Of a stretch of 64,000 nucleotides of DNA, positions 1 to 11,974 are shown piece after piece. The stretch comes from Reticulitermes lucifugus (taxonomy: Eukaryota; Arthropoda; Insecta; Blattodea; Rhinotermitidae): positions 207 through 64,206 of the forward strand of contig JAKCWW010000894.1 of assembly GCA_026260175.1 (NCBI GenBank), given 5' to 3'. Each line of letters opens with the position of its first letter. Position 1 is the first letter of the stretch. A program made the translations under genes and the position numbers. Under the pieces are notes generated by a model. The model did no database searches, was not told where the DNA came from, and saw only the letters and a list, made by a program, of their open reading frames with translations.

Positions 1-81
1 CTTCTACAAACATATACGTACCTTCTACAAACATATACGTAACTTCTACAAACATATACGTAACTTCTACCATCATAACGT
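1..81. repeat. 21-bp tandem repeat (minisatellite) at window edge
   Basis: Three consecutive copies of a 21-bp unit (CTTCTACAAACATATACGTA plus one base) occupy 1-63, and a diverged fourth begins at 64. The array is cut by the window edge, so its full length is unknown. The copies are almost identical, which suggests recent expansion. Confidence 0.9.
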
Positions 82-89
82 CTCAACTT

Positions 90-240
90 GAGATCTTCGC
101 TCTTCCTGAATGTTGCGCAGTGTAGGTTGGCGGTTGGATACAGACGTTTAGGACAATATATTGGTCCCATTTTCAAGAGTCAAGCAGTTCAAATGTCTAC
201 CTATGTTGTGCAACATCCCAGAAGAGCGAAAACCTCAACT
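90..240. repeat. Old, diverged foldback copy related to the palindrome at 26233
   Basis: The left part (about 90-182) aligns over its length with one arm of the palindrome at 26233-26427. Shared landmarks in order are GAGATCT, a GCGCAG block, the ACGTTT box and the CTTCAAG-type box. An imperfect inverted partner follows: CGCTCTTC near 98 is answered by GAAGAGCG near 222, and GTTGCGCA by TGTGCAAC. On the minus strand the boxes read TTGAAAA ... TAAACGTC, a weakened form of the core seen in the better copies. Confidence 0.55.
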
Positions 241-1170
241 ATACCGCGATGAAAGCCATAAATCTTACATCTCAACTTGTCACACACTCAAACATAAATT
301 TTCATTAAGAAATAACCTAACCAATAGACCGAATACAAGAAGAAGGAATGACAAAGAAAAACAACAGTTTGATTAAATCCTACAAAGCAATCAGTAACAT
401 AAGGGAAATGCAAAACAGAAATCCAAACCAACATAAATTCTAACTCATAATTCTTGGTTTTCTAATTTTGAATTTTAGTATGTCCCCGGGAAATTTCTCT
501 CTTTCAGGCTTCAAAGAATGAAAAAAGCAATTATCAGATTTATACAAATCACCTAACTTATTTCCCTGTCAAAATATTCCGACGTGATTTCCAGCGTTTT
601 TCCTCAGCCGAACCCATTCTACGTCAGGGATTTTTTTCAAATCTTCCAGGTTATCATTTTCAAACTTTTACATTAAGATACCAGTATGCTGTTCCGAAAT
701 ATTTCATCTAGAACCTAGTACATATTTTTTGCTTTTAAGTGCAGTTTAAATATGCGGACAGAATAGCTGGGGCGGAAGCAAACAAGCCACATTAATAATA
801 ACGGACTGGAATGATAAATGTGAATTTTCTAGAATACCTGGATATTCAATGGCATCGACGCCGTTAGTAAATGACCTTCTGACCTTTACTAAAAGGGTTT
901 TCCATTACATAAGCTACACAGACAACCACCAAACTCTGATAACTCCTTCAAAATCTTGCTGCAGGCAGGGGTGGCCCACCTTAATCCCCTCTAAACCCAA
1001 TAAATTGAGTTTCACGCAACATTTAGCACAAAACTGAGCTACGTCAACAATCTTATTCACGGTTCGAAAAATATGCCTACATCTGATACCAAGAACAATG
1101 TTTTGTTCGCCAGAGGAATGTTAATAAATTCCTCTGTTTCTATCATTACCCATGTTCCGTGCAGTAAGAT
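241..1170. other. No recognisable feature
   Basis: AT-rich sequence without an open reading frame I recognise, an RNA gene or an obvious repeat. Short reading frames at 161-376 and 849-1037 have no family resemblance and look like chance frames. Confidence 0.5.
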
Positions 1171-1305
1171 AATTTTACAATGTGTATTTAAACAACTGCA
1201 CAATAGTTCGATATAAACATGTACAATCATACAGTATGTTCTTCGTATTGTATATATTCTTGTATCAAAGTATTGTGCAGTTGTTGGAATCAACATTGTA
1301 AAATT
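1171..1305. repeat. Foldback (MITE-like) palindrome
   Basis: The arms start AATTTTACAATG and end in its complement CATTGTAAAATT. Inside, AACAACTGCACAATA near 1190 is matched by TATTGTGCAGTTGTT near 1271. Each arm is about 60 bp with a short loop. I see no coding capacity and no hammerhead-type boxes, so it belongs to a different family from the elements at 26233, 48039 and 58365. Confidence 0.75.
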
Positions 1306-3267
1306 CTCTGTTTCGTTTGTGTTGGTACGGAGAGTCAAAGAATTGGCATTGCTTCCTCTCGTGTTGTTTGGCCTGAACAAAAAGAGACCATGCCTAAGAT
1401 ATTGGGATAATATAGACTTTAAAGGGAAATTAATTCTTAGGGCTTAGTAATTATGTTGACTTTAACTTAGATGTGATTCACTATTTATGATTTTCAGAAC
1501 TGCAAAATCCGTTCGCAAGTGTTCAGATAGACTGATTCATATGCCCTTACAGAAGCTAATGCAACAGCAATGGTCGTGAAGTTACACATAACGAGATGGA
1601 AAGGTTACAAGAAACTATCTGGTCTTGAAAGGAAAGTGGTCATGTCCTGTGGACTTAATGATTTGGCACTAGGATGCACAGACGTAGGCTAACGTATAAT
1701 CATATCAACCATTATAAAAGTAGAAAAACAAGTGATACTTTGAGCGTTAGCTATACGGAGAAGTTCGGAACATGTTTTTAGAATGGATATATTTATAAAC
1801 TTATGAATTTAACATGTAAGAATATCGAGGATCAAAGCTGCTGTATCACATAAGACTCTCCATCTTGGACGGCTATATTTTCTAGCAATCGATCATAGGA
1901 ACAGAAAGTGCCTAACTCCGGCAGAAAATGATTGGCTTATATTTAACTTACAGTCTCAAATAATAAGATGAAAGATAAAACCGTTTTTCCTGCTTTCCAT
2001 TAAGGATTCAAGCATACAAATCGCATCTCTGACCCAAAAACATCCCAAAATTTGGCACCCTCTAGATTGGACCTTAAAACATATACCCTTGTAGTCATTA
2101 GACAGGACCTTGCTGGATTCGAATCCGGTTAGGGAACTGTGAACAACATAAAGATTTCCTTCCCCTGTCTTCAATCAAATCCTGATTTAACGGTCGCTCA
2201 ATTTGTTATCCAGTGGAATTACAGTTCAACGCATTCTTAATTCGGTAACAGATAAAAATGACAGGTCAAATTTAGATGCCAGCCACTTTGCTGCCTAAGA
2301 AAGAAATCCCATTTTAACAGCAGAATAACAGGCTGAGTAGGTGCCAGGTTTGTAATGCACTACAATCCAAGTAAATCAACTTTCGATCTTTGCAAATAAA
2401 GTGTATACTCAGAGCTTCAGTATATTAATTCAACTTCACATTCCGATGACCAGTTGTTTTTGTAACATAGCACCACTTTTCATTTATGAGGGGGGTAGCC
2501 ACTACCCTTTATCTCAACATACATTTCGTCAGGCCAATAAATGTACCAAAAATAGCAAAATAAATATTAACGTTCAAACTAACTAATTTATTGTGAAATA
2601 AGAAAACAAAATGCGAAATGAATCTGGTTGTGACATAGAGACTTATGTCTTGTAATCACAATTACGTGTAAAAATTACGGACCAGCTTCGGTCCTTGACC
2701 CTAGTTGAAAAGCTCTTCTATATTAATTGGTTTCCTGAGTATAAACTCGTTAAAAAGTTCCTAAAATATGAACACATAACAACTGAGAAATTAATGTAAT
2801 TTTCTCCAACAGGAAAGCCATGAATTTCATGCCTGCGAACATTTCGGTATAAATAATTCAATTGCCACGAGATGCGTTTAACAGCTAAGCTACTGTTCCC
2901 CTTAAACTCTTCAATTAAATGCCTGGTATTGCCGTGGGGCCTCTGTAGAAACCATCATAACGCCGCGCAATTATACATGAAACAGAACTCTTCTGAAACA
3001 CTGACTGTTGCTCAGCTGATCAAACAATTATCCGCGTTTTATGTTACCCGAACGTTTGTCAACGCTACCACAAATATCGGTCCCAGGTCAAGGCTTCAGT
3101 CGAACAAAACCTGACGGAAAAAGAAAAAATTACTAGACTTAGTCCATATTGCGAGATAACATTAAGACGAATCTTAAGTAAACAGGATAAGGTAGAGCTG
3201 ATTTAGACTCAAGCAACTCATGCTAAAGTACAGATGTGGGCTCTTGTAAACCTTATGGTTGTATAAA
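1306..3267. other. No confident feature
   Basis: Non-coding, AT-rich sequence. A short tRNA-T-loop-like string (GGATTCGAATCC, about 2123-2134) may be a relic of a SINE head, but no second promoter box or SINE body is visible, so I do not call an element. Confidence 0.45.
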
Positions 3268-3450
3268 ATGCGGGGAATTCAAGAAAACACAAAAAATTTC
3301 CATTAAATCCTAGCCAAGATTTGAACCTGGGGCATCGCGAATAAAAAGGGTAAGTTAGAGATACTTGGCCGTGACGGTACGTTGTCATCGTGTCACTGGT
3401 ATATAGCCCGTTGGAATTCCATTGATAGTAAAGTCTACAACGATTGCTAT
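3268..3450 (-). repeat. SINE-B remnant (tRNA-derived SINE)
   Basis: On the minus strand a B-box-like CAGGTTCAAATCTTGG (about 3315-3330) is followed by GGATTTAATGGAAATTTTTT, as in the other SINE-B copies (HEAD-B box-GGCCGGGATTT...-GTGGTTTTCC). The head is diverged and the 3' part is short. Transcription by RNA polymerase III is inferred from the tRNA-like head. Confidence 0.4.
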
Positions 3451-5165
3451 TTCTATGAACGTGCAAAAACTACTTGCCCCTAAAAAATTCATAAAAATGC
3501 CTAATGTAATAAAAGAGCTTATAGTCCACTTTAATACAAAATACAGAGATATTATGACATACATGCAAATACTGAGATACTAAACTTAATGTGATATCGA
3601 CAATTCAGGCATTCCTTCCAGTGCAGTTTATTGGTACCAGCTTCTGATCTTTAGATCAGCCGCTATTCACTCCACCCTTTTCTGTTAAAACACATAACGA
3701 ATAAATATCAAGCGTTTGCTATCATATTCTGGTCCTATATGTAACTACTTGCGCATCAACATAAGAGTAATTTAGACGCAAAGACCACCATCACAATTAG
3801 CATTATTATTATAACCTGGGCATTATCTCCATTATCATCACCATCATTAGCATTGCCAGCTACTGTTATTAATGACCGGACTGCCCCTACTTCTCAGTTC
3901 GAGTTAACTGCAGCCGTCACTAATTTTCATCACAGAGATTACGAGCATGTCTGAGTGACGTAACAACCACACAGCCCACAGATCCCATCAAAGCTACTCC
4001 GGCTTTCTCCCTTACAGTCCGTTGGGGTGGAATACCTCAGAGTTCCTATAATTAAGAGTTTGCTGCCAGTGTGCATTAGTACGGAGCAAACGTTAGGAAT
4101 TTGAGACTGGAGCTCGTTAAATAAATGCAAAAAAAAACAAGATGATAAAGGATCATGCATAGAAGAACAAACAATAAAGTAACGAAAGAAGGACAAGGAA
4201 GCGCCTACAGAATCAAAAACAGAGAGAAAAGGAATTACTCATTCTTGGTACATTTAACGTTGCTTTCAACAGCCAATATTATATGCCTACAGCGCCCAAT
4301 ATAAGACTGTTTTGAGTAACGAATTTAAATAACGTGAAAGTAATAGATTGTAGCCTATTTCGAGAAGACATCCCGAAATTATTCTCGAGTGACCAAGGAA
4401 CACCAAAAAAAGTTTTGCCAGGACAGATGGCCACCCTGTTAAACCTCCAATATAGGCATTATAAATGCTAAATGAGGGGTGCAAAAATCTCGGGCGACTA
4501 AAATGTTTAGGGTGGCGCCTAATATTTTGGGTCCTCCGTACAGCTCTTGCCTCTTATCACCATTGCAGTGCCCAGAATTTTGAGGTCGATCTTAGATTTT
4601 TGGAAAAAGGGTGCGGCCCTGTGCTAGACGATTCGAGAAATTTAATGATAGGAATAATAGGGTAAATAAAGTGAAATTCAGAATTAACGGTATATCTCAA
4701 AATAAGAAAATGTTCAGGTGTTGAAGAACGGAAGTATTCATTCAATAGCACGTGTTGCTACACGGTCACGCTGTTTGTTTATTAGCTACATACATCAACG
4801 CCCTCACGAGCTAGATAACTACTGGGTTATATGTAACAGGATATAGACTAGAGTTCAACATAGGAAGACTGAGAAAGAAGAAGAAACCAACTTCGTGTTA
4901 TTTTCTGAGCATTTTCTGTACAATGTATTTCATTAAAAATCCAAGTTTAACTATAAATGTTGCCAGTATTGGTACCTCAAATGTATAAACTAGTGTTATC
5001 AGCTTATCCTTTTCCAACATCTTAACGTATCACGCGATTAAACTGTGCTTTCTGTGGATTATTGTACGACGCTGCAAGTAACACTTTGTATGTAACGTCG
5101 AATGTTAGGATGATTTATTGATCGTGAACTGAAAAGGATTTGGAAGAAAACCTAGACACTAGATA
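3451..5165. other. No confident feature
   Basis: Non-coding sequence. The block at about 4463-4640, with GGGTGCAAAAATCTCGGGCG at one side and GGGTGCGGCCCT at the other, has higher GC than its surroundings and could be a decayed transposon end. I could not find paired termini. Confidence 0.4.
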
Positions 5166-5372
5166 GAGGTGAGGGGTTAGTTTCACGCCCAGGCCGCTTC
5201 AACCCAGGGGAAAAACCTGCGTTACTTATTTATAAGACGCTAGTTGTGTCCCAGTGCCGATCAGTGTGGTTAGTGGAATGGAAACAATCTTGTCCTTGCA
5301 AGGAACCCAACCCCAGTTCCTCGGTCGTACAGTCTGTAACCTAGTCATTGCACCGAATGATCTATCCCAGCT
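5166..5372 (-). repeat. SINE-A copy (tRNA-derived)
   Basis: Read on the minus strand, the head carries an A-box-like stretch (ATTCGGTGCAATGACTAGG, about 5341-5359) and a B-box-like GGTTGGGTTCC (5302-5312). These are followed by the SINE-A body and GCGGCCTGGGCGTGAAACT near the 3' end. The B box differs from the GGTTCGATTCC seen in the 60.8-kb copy, so this copy is older. Confidence 0.7.
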
Positions 5373-6880
5373 CAACTAACATTTGTGTTTTAAACTATGT
5401 TGAAAAAGCACTTTTTGCTACGATAATATTTATTTTCTGCTTGACACAAGGGATAGGGGTAATTTATATTTTGTTATGAATCCTCAGAGAAACCTGTGTG
5501 AGAAACCCAAATCTCGCACTTTTTTTGCTGTTGAATACGCAGTTTCATGCCATAAGATACATAGTGTGTACTTTCTGCTCAATGAATAATTCATACCTGT
5601 GAAATAGTTTTGCTTTCCGTTTGACACTTGCTTATAAATTAGAGGTTCTTTATGAATGAGCATCATATTACAGCGAGATCCCGTTAATGACAAATGTGGA
5701 TTATTCTTGATCTTCTCAACCTGTTTCAGCAGCTATCTGATTAAGGTTTCATTTAACAAAACGGCTGAAAGTCTTCACATTTATGATATTTTTAAATAAA
5801 AATCTTGAGAAGTGAATGTCATATATGCGTAGTGATAAATGAATATAAACTGAATTGGAAGACTACAGGGAGATTTCTCTGGGCTGTAGTGAGGTTCGAA
5901 AGTAAAACGTAACATATTCATAAGTCACCCTTTACGGCAACGGAATTCAGCGGCGTCTGCTGCTCTTCATTCACCACGAATCTAAATAGCATTCACCAAA
6001 CCCCAAGCTGAAACTCAACACTTTGGATTAATTGCCACCCTCATAGAGCTCTATGGATAATTTTGGAGCGCCTGAATTAAATTCCTACGTGCAATTCTAG
6101 CACAGGCGTTGTCTCTTTTACAAGTCATTAAATATATACCCAATTCTGCAGAGAAGTGGGGTGGTAGGACACAGTGCCTGACATCACTGGCTGTCTGGCT
6201 AAGTGGACTGCCAGGACACGTCTGACTATATTCAAAACAATAATTGAAGTCCTCGGGGGAAGGTTACGGTGACGATTTGTCGGTAATGCAAGGAGATGTC
6301 TGTTGTCTGTAAAACATTATCGGCATTTCGGAGGAATTTTACTCTAAATATAGAGGCAGCATCTTGCTTCAAAACGTCAGTAAATTTCTGCTTAACCTCC
6401 TGGAATAATACTCGTATTTCAGAAGGAAGCAATTATATTTAAAAATCTTACGTGCTAAAAATGGCAATTTTTTAGTGAGAGAAAGAATAAAAAACATAAA
6501 AGAACACTTCTTATTCTAAATAAACATATAGACGAACACTCTGACCAAAGAAAATAACAAGAGCACACAAAAATATTCTGCAATACGAAGTGCAAATAAT
6601 CATTATACTGTACTTACAGCAATGCCAGTGCGCAATCTTACACTTATCAATAAATTCATTTTTCAATTTTAAGACTTCTTTTTGTAACGTACTGTGTAGA
6701 CATTTTACACATATATAAACTTTCCGAATGGCCTGATGGCACGTACATGCCGAAGCATGTAACTGTTTAAATAAATACAACTTATGTTTTATGTTAAAGT
6801 GGATAGAACAACCCCCAGATGTAGAAAAAAACCCACGGATATTCTACATGAAATATTAGACTTCCTAAGTGATTAATAAA
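5373..6880. other. No recognisable feature
   Basis: AT-rich non-coding sequence. Reading frames on both strands are short, lack family resemblance and show no exon-like conservation that I can identify. Confidence 0.5.
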
Positions 6881-6881
6881 T

Positions 6882-6901
6882 GAAGGAAGGAAGGAAGGAA
6901 G
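6882..6901. repeat. (GGAA)n microsatellite
   Basis: Five uninterrupted GGAA/AAGG tetramers follow ATAAATGA. Confidence 0.9.
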
Positions 6902-7254
6902 AGTTGAAAGAATTATTTTCTGCCTATCTGACTGACTCACTCACTAATTAACCATCTGACTTTTCAGAATCTTCCTATAGTAAATAAGATTTACATCAAC
7001 AAATACTTCTGTATTAATCAGTATAAATACCAGCGTATTAATTTCTACAGCTGAAACCTGTACTAAATTAGTTCAGTGCGGTCTGCAGCTTTACAGTCTA
7101 CACGCTTAATCTTACTTAACATCGCAGTACCCTGACTTATGCAAGACAAACATTACTATTCTTGTATGGCCCTTCAACAAAGATAGGAGCCAGCTAATTG
7201 CGTAGCTTCTCAAATTAACGTTTTTTTTTTTGCTGATGTTAATGTGACTGACGT

Positions 7255-7330
7255 TTAAAAATTCGCCTGGCAATACTGGAAAAACCACGAAAAGCCCCTA
7301 TCAGGACAAAAAGTAGGTCCTATATGAGCC
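7255..7330 (-). repeat. SINE 3'-part fragment (SINE-D type)
   Basis: The minus strand reads TGATAGGGGCTTTTCGTGG followed by TTTTTCCAG. This is a close relative of the minus-strand block at 35265-35405 (GATTGAGGCTTTTCGGGTTT). Only the body is recognisable; no head is seen. Confidence 0.35.
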
Positions 7331-7534
7331 AAGGTTATACACAGGAATTCCCAAATAAAAACAGGAGTTCCAGCTCCTCTACTAAAATGTTCAGTCGGTA
7401 ATGGTGTGTCTCAACCGCTTCGAACAAAGGTAAAGGAGGTTTACAGCTCCAGATATTACACAACAAATACGTTGGATACTGTCTCACCGCATGACGGCAC
7501 TACTGACTCCACCTCACATGTAAACGACAGACAA

Positions 7535-8110
7535 TGTATGTATACACGTAATATCGAGGCGCCTTCGCTTACTCACTGTTGCCATGGTAAAGCAATAAGT
7601 ATTACATATTCCGAGTGTGTGTCTGTAGCCTTAGTTATGCAGCATGCGATGAGCATCCGCCATATTGTATGGTCATCTGTGGCCTGTCCGGCTGTACAAT
7701 ATTTTTCACATTATCTCATAAAGGGCACCATTTCCGAAAAAAAAGTTATTGAATATAAAATGTGTGTTTTGATTGTCTCTACAAACTGTCGGAAATAGTT
7801 CTCATTCTAATAAGAACTGAGAGAGATATGATCATAAACCTACAATGGTCTTCATCTAAAGTACCCGTTATTCTTTTCAGATTTTAATGAAACTTTGACT
7901 GTCTTGACAGATTTTCGAAATATGCTCAAATAACAAATTTTATGAAAATCCGTCCAGTGGGAGCGGAGTTGTTCTATGCGAAGAGACGGACGGACAGACA
8001 GACATGACATGACGAAGCTAATAGAAGACAATTTTGCGAACGTGGCTGTAAAAGTCTTTTGCCGGCGTCCACAACAGGTGTGTTTCACAAGTGTCCAGTA
8101 ATTGTGCACT
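7535..8110 (+). repeat. Dispersed repeat R1, long copy 1
   Basis: This block aligns over about 500 bp with 29175-29710. Both contain GCAATAAGTATTACA, GTCATCTGTGGCCTGTCCGG, an ATCTCATAAA block, then TATGAAAATCCGTCCAGT, GGAGC(C/G)GAGTT and a GGACGGACAGACAGAC tract, followed by GACGAA(G/A)CTAATAG. The 130-residue frame at 7406-7798 is a by-product of the repeat. Shorter relatives lie at 31270, 38215, 38590 and 57355. The superfamily is not recognisable from these non-coding parts. Confidence 0.8.
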
Positions 8111-8399
8111 GCACAAGAAGCCTGTTTACATAAAAAATACTTTGCGAAAGCGAGGTCGTAGGAGGGTCATCTTGAGTGACATTTAGGTAAACTGTTCATA
8201 TGCAGAACAGATCATATATTACACTCAAAATGTATCATGAACTTTGTTCTAGAGTCACTACTACTTTAATATTCAGTTATGTGTGCCTGTGATTTAGGGA
8301 GACGTGCCTTTGTAATTCAGAAAATTTTATGTAATGCTTATTTTACGATAGCCATAAAGGAGACAAACGACGTTAGGACAGGTAAATAGATAAATATAT

Positions 8400-8620
8400 A
8401 ATCAGATACAAATTCGTTAGAAAATAGGACAGAAAATAAAGTTAAAAAATTACGAAAGGAAAAGAAATGACATGTCATGAGGGCAAAAGGATAAATGAAA
8501 TGGTAGGGAAAACAATATAGCAGAGACGAGGGCAGAAAATAAAAGTACGAAAGGTATGAGCGAAAGAAAGTGGGCGAAATATGAAAACAGGAAGGAAATT
8601 ATTTACTCGGAAAGAACAAA
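8400..8620. repeat. Polypurine-rich tract
   Basis: Long runs of A/G with GAAAGAAAG-type words on the + strand and few pyrimidines. This is low-complexity sequence, not a gene. It resembles the tracts at 11330, 32070, 33650, 47690 and 55850. Confidence 0.6.
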
Positions 8621-9160
8621 CCTGTGCATGCACTGTAACGTAAAATCAGATGAAAATATGTACCTTGCGTGCGATATAAGCCTATATTGTCCCTTTAAAG
8701 TTTCATAGAAAATTACTAGGACCAGTATGTGAGGAACTTAGTTTTCCATACCCTCCTTCACTTGCTTCCGAATATGATCGAAGTCGCAGTGCAAAGTATA
8801 AGTAACTACAGGGCATCCAACATAAATGGTTCAAAAAACAAACACTTCCTTCGGAAAATTGTCCATTAAAATTATTTGGGCCTTAAATTTTTTATGTCCT
8901 CAGTGCTTCTTAAAGTATATAATTTTTATAATAAAACGTCTTCAGAAACCGAAACAAAAATTTTGTTATAAGCCAATTCAGAAAACACCATTGCGACGTT
9001 GTTTTGATATTTCGCTTTGATTAGATTCGAAATATTTCTTTCGATGCAGTGTGAGCCGCCCTTCAGTGAATACAAAGGGGGTCTTATTATTGCGAGTTTT
9101 GATAGTCTCACAGCGCTATTCCTGAAAATTCAAATCTTCTGGAATAATACGCTCTGCCGA
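8621..9160. other. No confident feature
   Basis: Non-coding sequence between the polypurine tract and the hammerhead-like motif. A 64-codon frame at 8826-9020 is not recognisable as a known protein. Confidence 0.4.
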
Positions 9161-9166
9161 CACGTA

Positions 9167-9206
9167 ACTGTTTCGGAGGAACGCAGTTCCTTCATCTTCA
9201 GTGTCA
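9167..9206 (-). other. Solo hammerhead-core-like motif
   Basis: The minus strand reads CTGAAGA, one U, then an arm GAAGGAAC, loop TGC, arm GTTCCTCC, then GAAAC. Seven of eight positions in the intervening hairpin pair. This is box 1 (CUGANGA) - stem II - box 2 (GAAA), the order of a hammerhead core. Flanking GACAC / GTGTC could form an outer helix. The extra U before the helix and the absence of a clean GUH after box 2 argue that this copy is decayed. Confidence 0.5.
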
Positions 9207-9209
9207 AGC

Positions 9210-11329
9210 AGTCCAACGCTCCTTTACCTTGAAATAATGCACTACAATGTACTTCGGTAACTGTTTACCAGTCGATATGGTGTCACACCCCTTGACACAC
9301 AAGACTTGAATCTTCGTCCTTGAAATAGGCCTTTGCTCCTTAGAGAGATAAGATATTGTTCTTGTATCCAAGTATTCTTCCAATAAAACATTTTCCTACT
9401 TCAGGCCATGCGGTTCAGGTCACGTCTTAGTAGTTCAACTTGAGACGTTACTACATGTTTCGCGGATTGTTTAGTATTCGTGATTAAATAACCCCCCTCC
9501 TCTGACACCGGTCATACTGACTACAGTTGCCTGTGGTTTTCCTGTGCCCCACGCGCGCCGCATCCTTCCACCTCCGTTCCTCATTCTTCGCTAACAAATA
9601 ACCATATCATTCAGGGTTACATAACCTAGGCAGTTAAAGAGTCATCGTTAAATAACGTAAGAATAGGTCTACATACCTACGTTTTATTTTGCTCAAAGAC
9701 AATTTTATGAAACAGCTTCGCCATTAGCTTCGACTTCATTTAATATACTTGTCACTGAAACTTCGCTTCCTTGCCTAAAACGTCCCCAAGGAATTCGTCT
9801 GGTCTGTGAAGAACTATTTTGCTCTCCTGTGACAGCGTGTTGTTTCGTACATTACATTGTATGGAAGCAAGCTGTAATTAAATCTGCTGAATAGATTTGG
9901 TAAGCCTGCAGGATTTCACCGGTTCGAAATCGTACTTTGATAGCTAAATATTTATAAACTCTAAAATAAAATGAAACATGAAATCAGGAATTGAAATATA
10001 GTATTTCTGGTGTGTCTAAAGTAATGTAAAGGTATCGTAGATGGAAATTCAAAGGCAAACATTTTAAGCTGCCAAAAACTGAATCATGTTAGGGACTTAC
10101 AACGATACGTGGTGTTATACATTTTCAAACAAACTGAAAGAGAAGTTTTGTCGAAGATTGAGCATTAAAAATAATTTGTGCAAAAGCTAAACAAAGTTCT
10201 TTATATCATACTGCACTATTTCGAATTTATGATTGTACTGGTTAATATGTTATTACGAACAATGAAAAACGATTAACATTATAATTTAGGAATTATTAGA
10301 ACTTCCTAAACACTACAGTTATTACGTAAGAGGTAGGACATCACATATCTATGTTCGTGCGTTGTTTCTGTAACAACATTGCAATCAGCTGGCCGTTTTT
10401 ATTCAAAATTTGATATTAATCAGATATTTTATAGACTATAAACTATAGTAGTTTTGCCTTAGTTTTCAAGCATCTGCCTTCAATAATAATATGATGGACA
10501 ACAGAAACACAAAAGAACGCAGATCTACATTATTGTCATAAATAGGGTTCAAACCCGTGCACCTAGTGTTTGAGTGGTAGAAGAGAGTGCAGGCGTGTCC
10601 AAGTAACTACTGTGGCCATCCCAACAAAAACAGGTCATGAAATTCTTCTAATTATGACACGGCACATCCCCAAGTTGCTGATGAAGAAGAAGACAACCTT
10701 CAGGTATGGAGAGTAACTGTGGGTACTTTTACTGTATATTTGTGAAGAGTCAGTGCTCCTTCAGTCTCGAGTTTGGCGTTGCAGCTAACAAACCCTCATC
10801 TAAAGAAGGCAGCGTAATAACGTGTGGAGACGGTGCAATGTACTTAGTCCCTGAAGCTAGTGAACTATATGAACTGAAAACTTCGGTCACCACGTACAGC
10901 TGTATAGCCAGGTGAAGCAAACCGAAGTTTCTGTGATAGATCGGCACCCCAAGTGCTGAAAGATCCGTCACGGAAGCTATCGATTCAGTCTTATTTTCCG
11001 TGTTCTATTTTTTTCGTTTTTTACTACTCTTCGTATAAAAGCTTACGTTTTGTATGTGAAGTGGAAATGATGATAAGAATACACATGGGGGTGGGATATC
11101 GAGTAGCGAAGCAAAATCTTATACAATACCCACTGCAAGCTATGGAAGAGTCTACAGCAATGTCGTATTTATGCCTCGCAAAAGAGCTTTCAAATGAAAG
11201 CGTTATGAAATAGGGCCTAATTGAGTTTTAGAATTACACATGTGCAGATAAAATAAGTGACAGTACACGGTTTGCGATATTCAGGAATGTACTGTGATTT
11301 AGAAGCCCAAATGAAAGGACTAGCAACGA
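9210..11329. other. No confident feature
   Basis: AT-rich non-coding sequence. At about 10549-10580 the minus strand has a T-loop-like GGGTTTGAACCC that may be a SINE head relic, but no body follows. The reading frames at 10706-11213 are short and unrecognised. Confidence 0.4.
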
Positions 11330-11515
11330 TAAGGCAAATAGGAAAGAAATAAAGAAGAAAGAAAGAGAAAAAGAAAAGAAACAAGAGAGAAAGGAAAAAG
11401 AGAAAGAAAAAAGAAAACTTAGGAATAACGAGAAAAAGTACTAAATAAACAGAAAGTAAAAGAGAGTATTCGAAGAAAGCCAAGATAAAAGAGGGAAAGA
11501 AAAAAGGGAAGAAAT
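11330..11515. repeat. Polypurine tract, AAAG-rich
   Basis: More than 150 bases dominated by AAAGAAAGAGAAAAAG-type words on the + strand. The antisense frame at 11217-11483 is a Phe/Leu/Ser-rich artefact of this tract. Confidence 0.8.
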
Positions 11516-11974
11516 ATACATCCCGAGAACAGTAACCTACGCTCTTCTACTGAAGGCGCATGCAGGCGAAGAGTGAAGCCACGGAACTTGACATGTACAC
11601 TATATCTGCCTTCAGTGTTCAGTCATACCATGCTTTGCTATAAACGGAGTGGCTGCAAGGAGCCAGAAGGTATCCAGATATTCCAGCTTCATGCGCGCAT
11701 CGAAAGTCTCGCATCTCACAGCAGATATATCGATGAAACTATCACTTCTACGTATATCGCCAAATAGGATCAGAAACGAGGGTAGGTTAACGCATTTCCG
11801 TCTATAAAGGCCGCTCACTGAGCTCTTTCTTTGTAACTCTTTTGTTCATTTGTGCCTTTTCTCCTGTATCGATAAACAGATTCTGTTATTAAGGGTCTGA
11901 TATACAACTGGATGTGGATTTGCTTTAGACCACATTCAGCTCACTAGTACATTTATTCCCTTATACACCACGTC

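Noticed and set aside
7406-7798. 130-codon plus-strand reading frame
   Set aside because: It lies mostly in dispersed repeat R1; the corresponding copy at 29.2 kb does not keep the frame.
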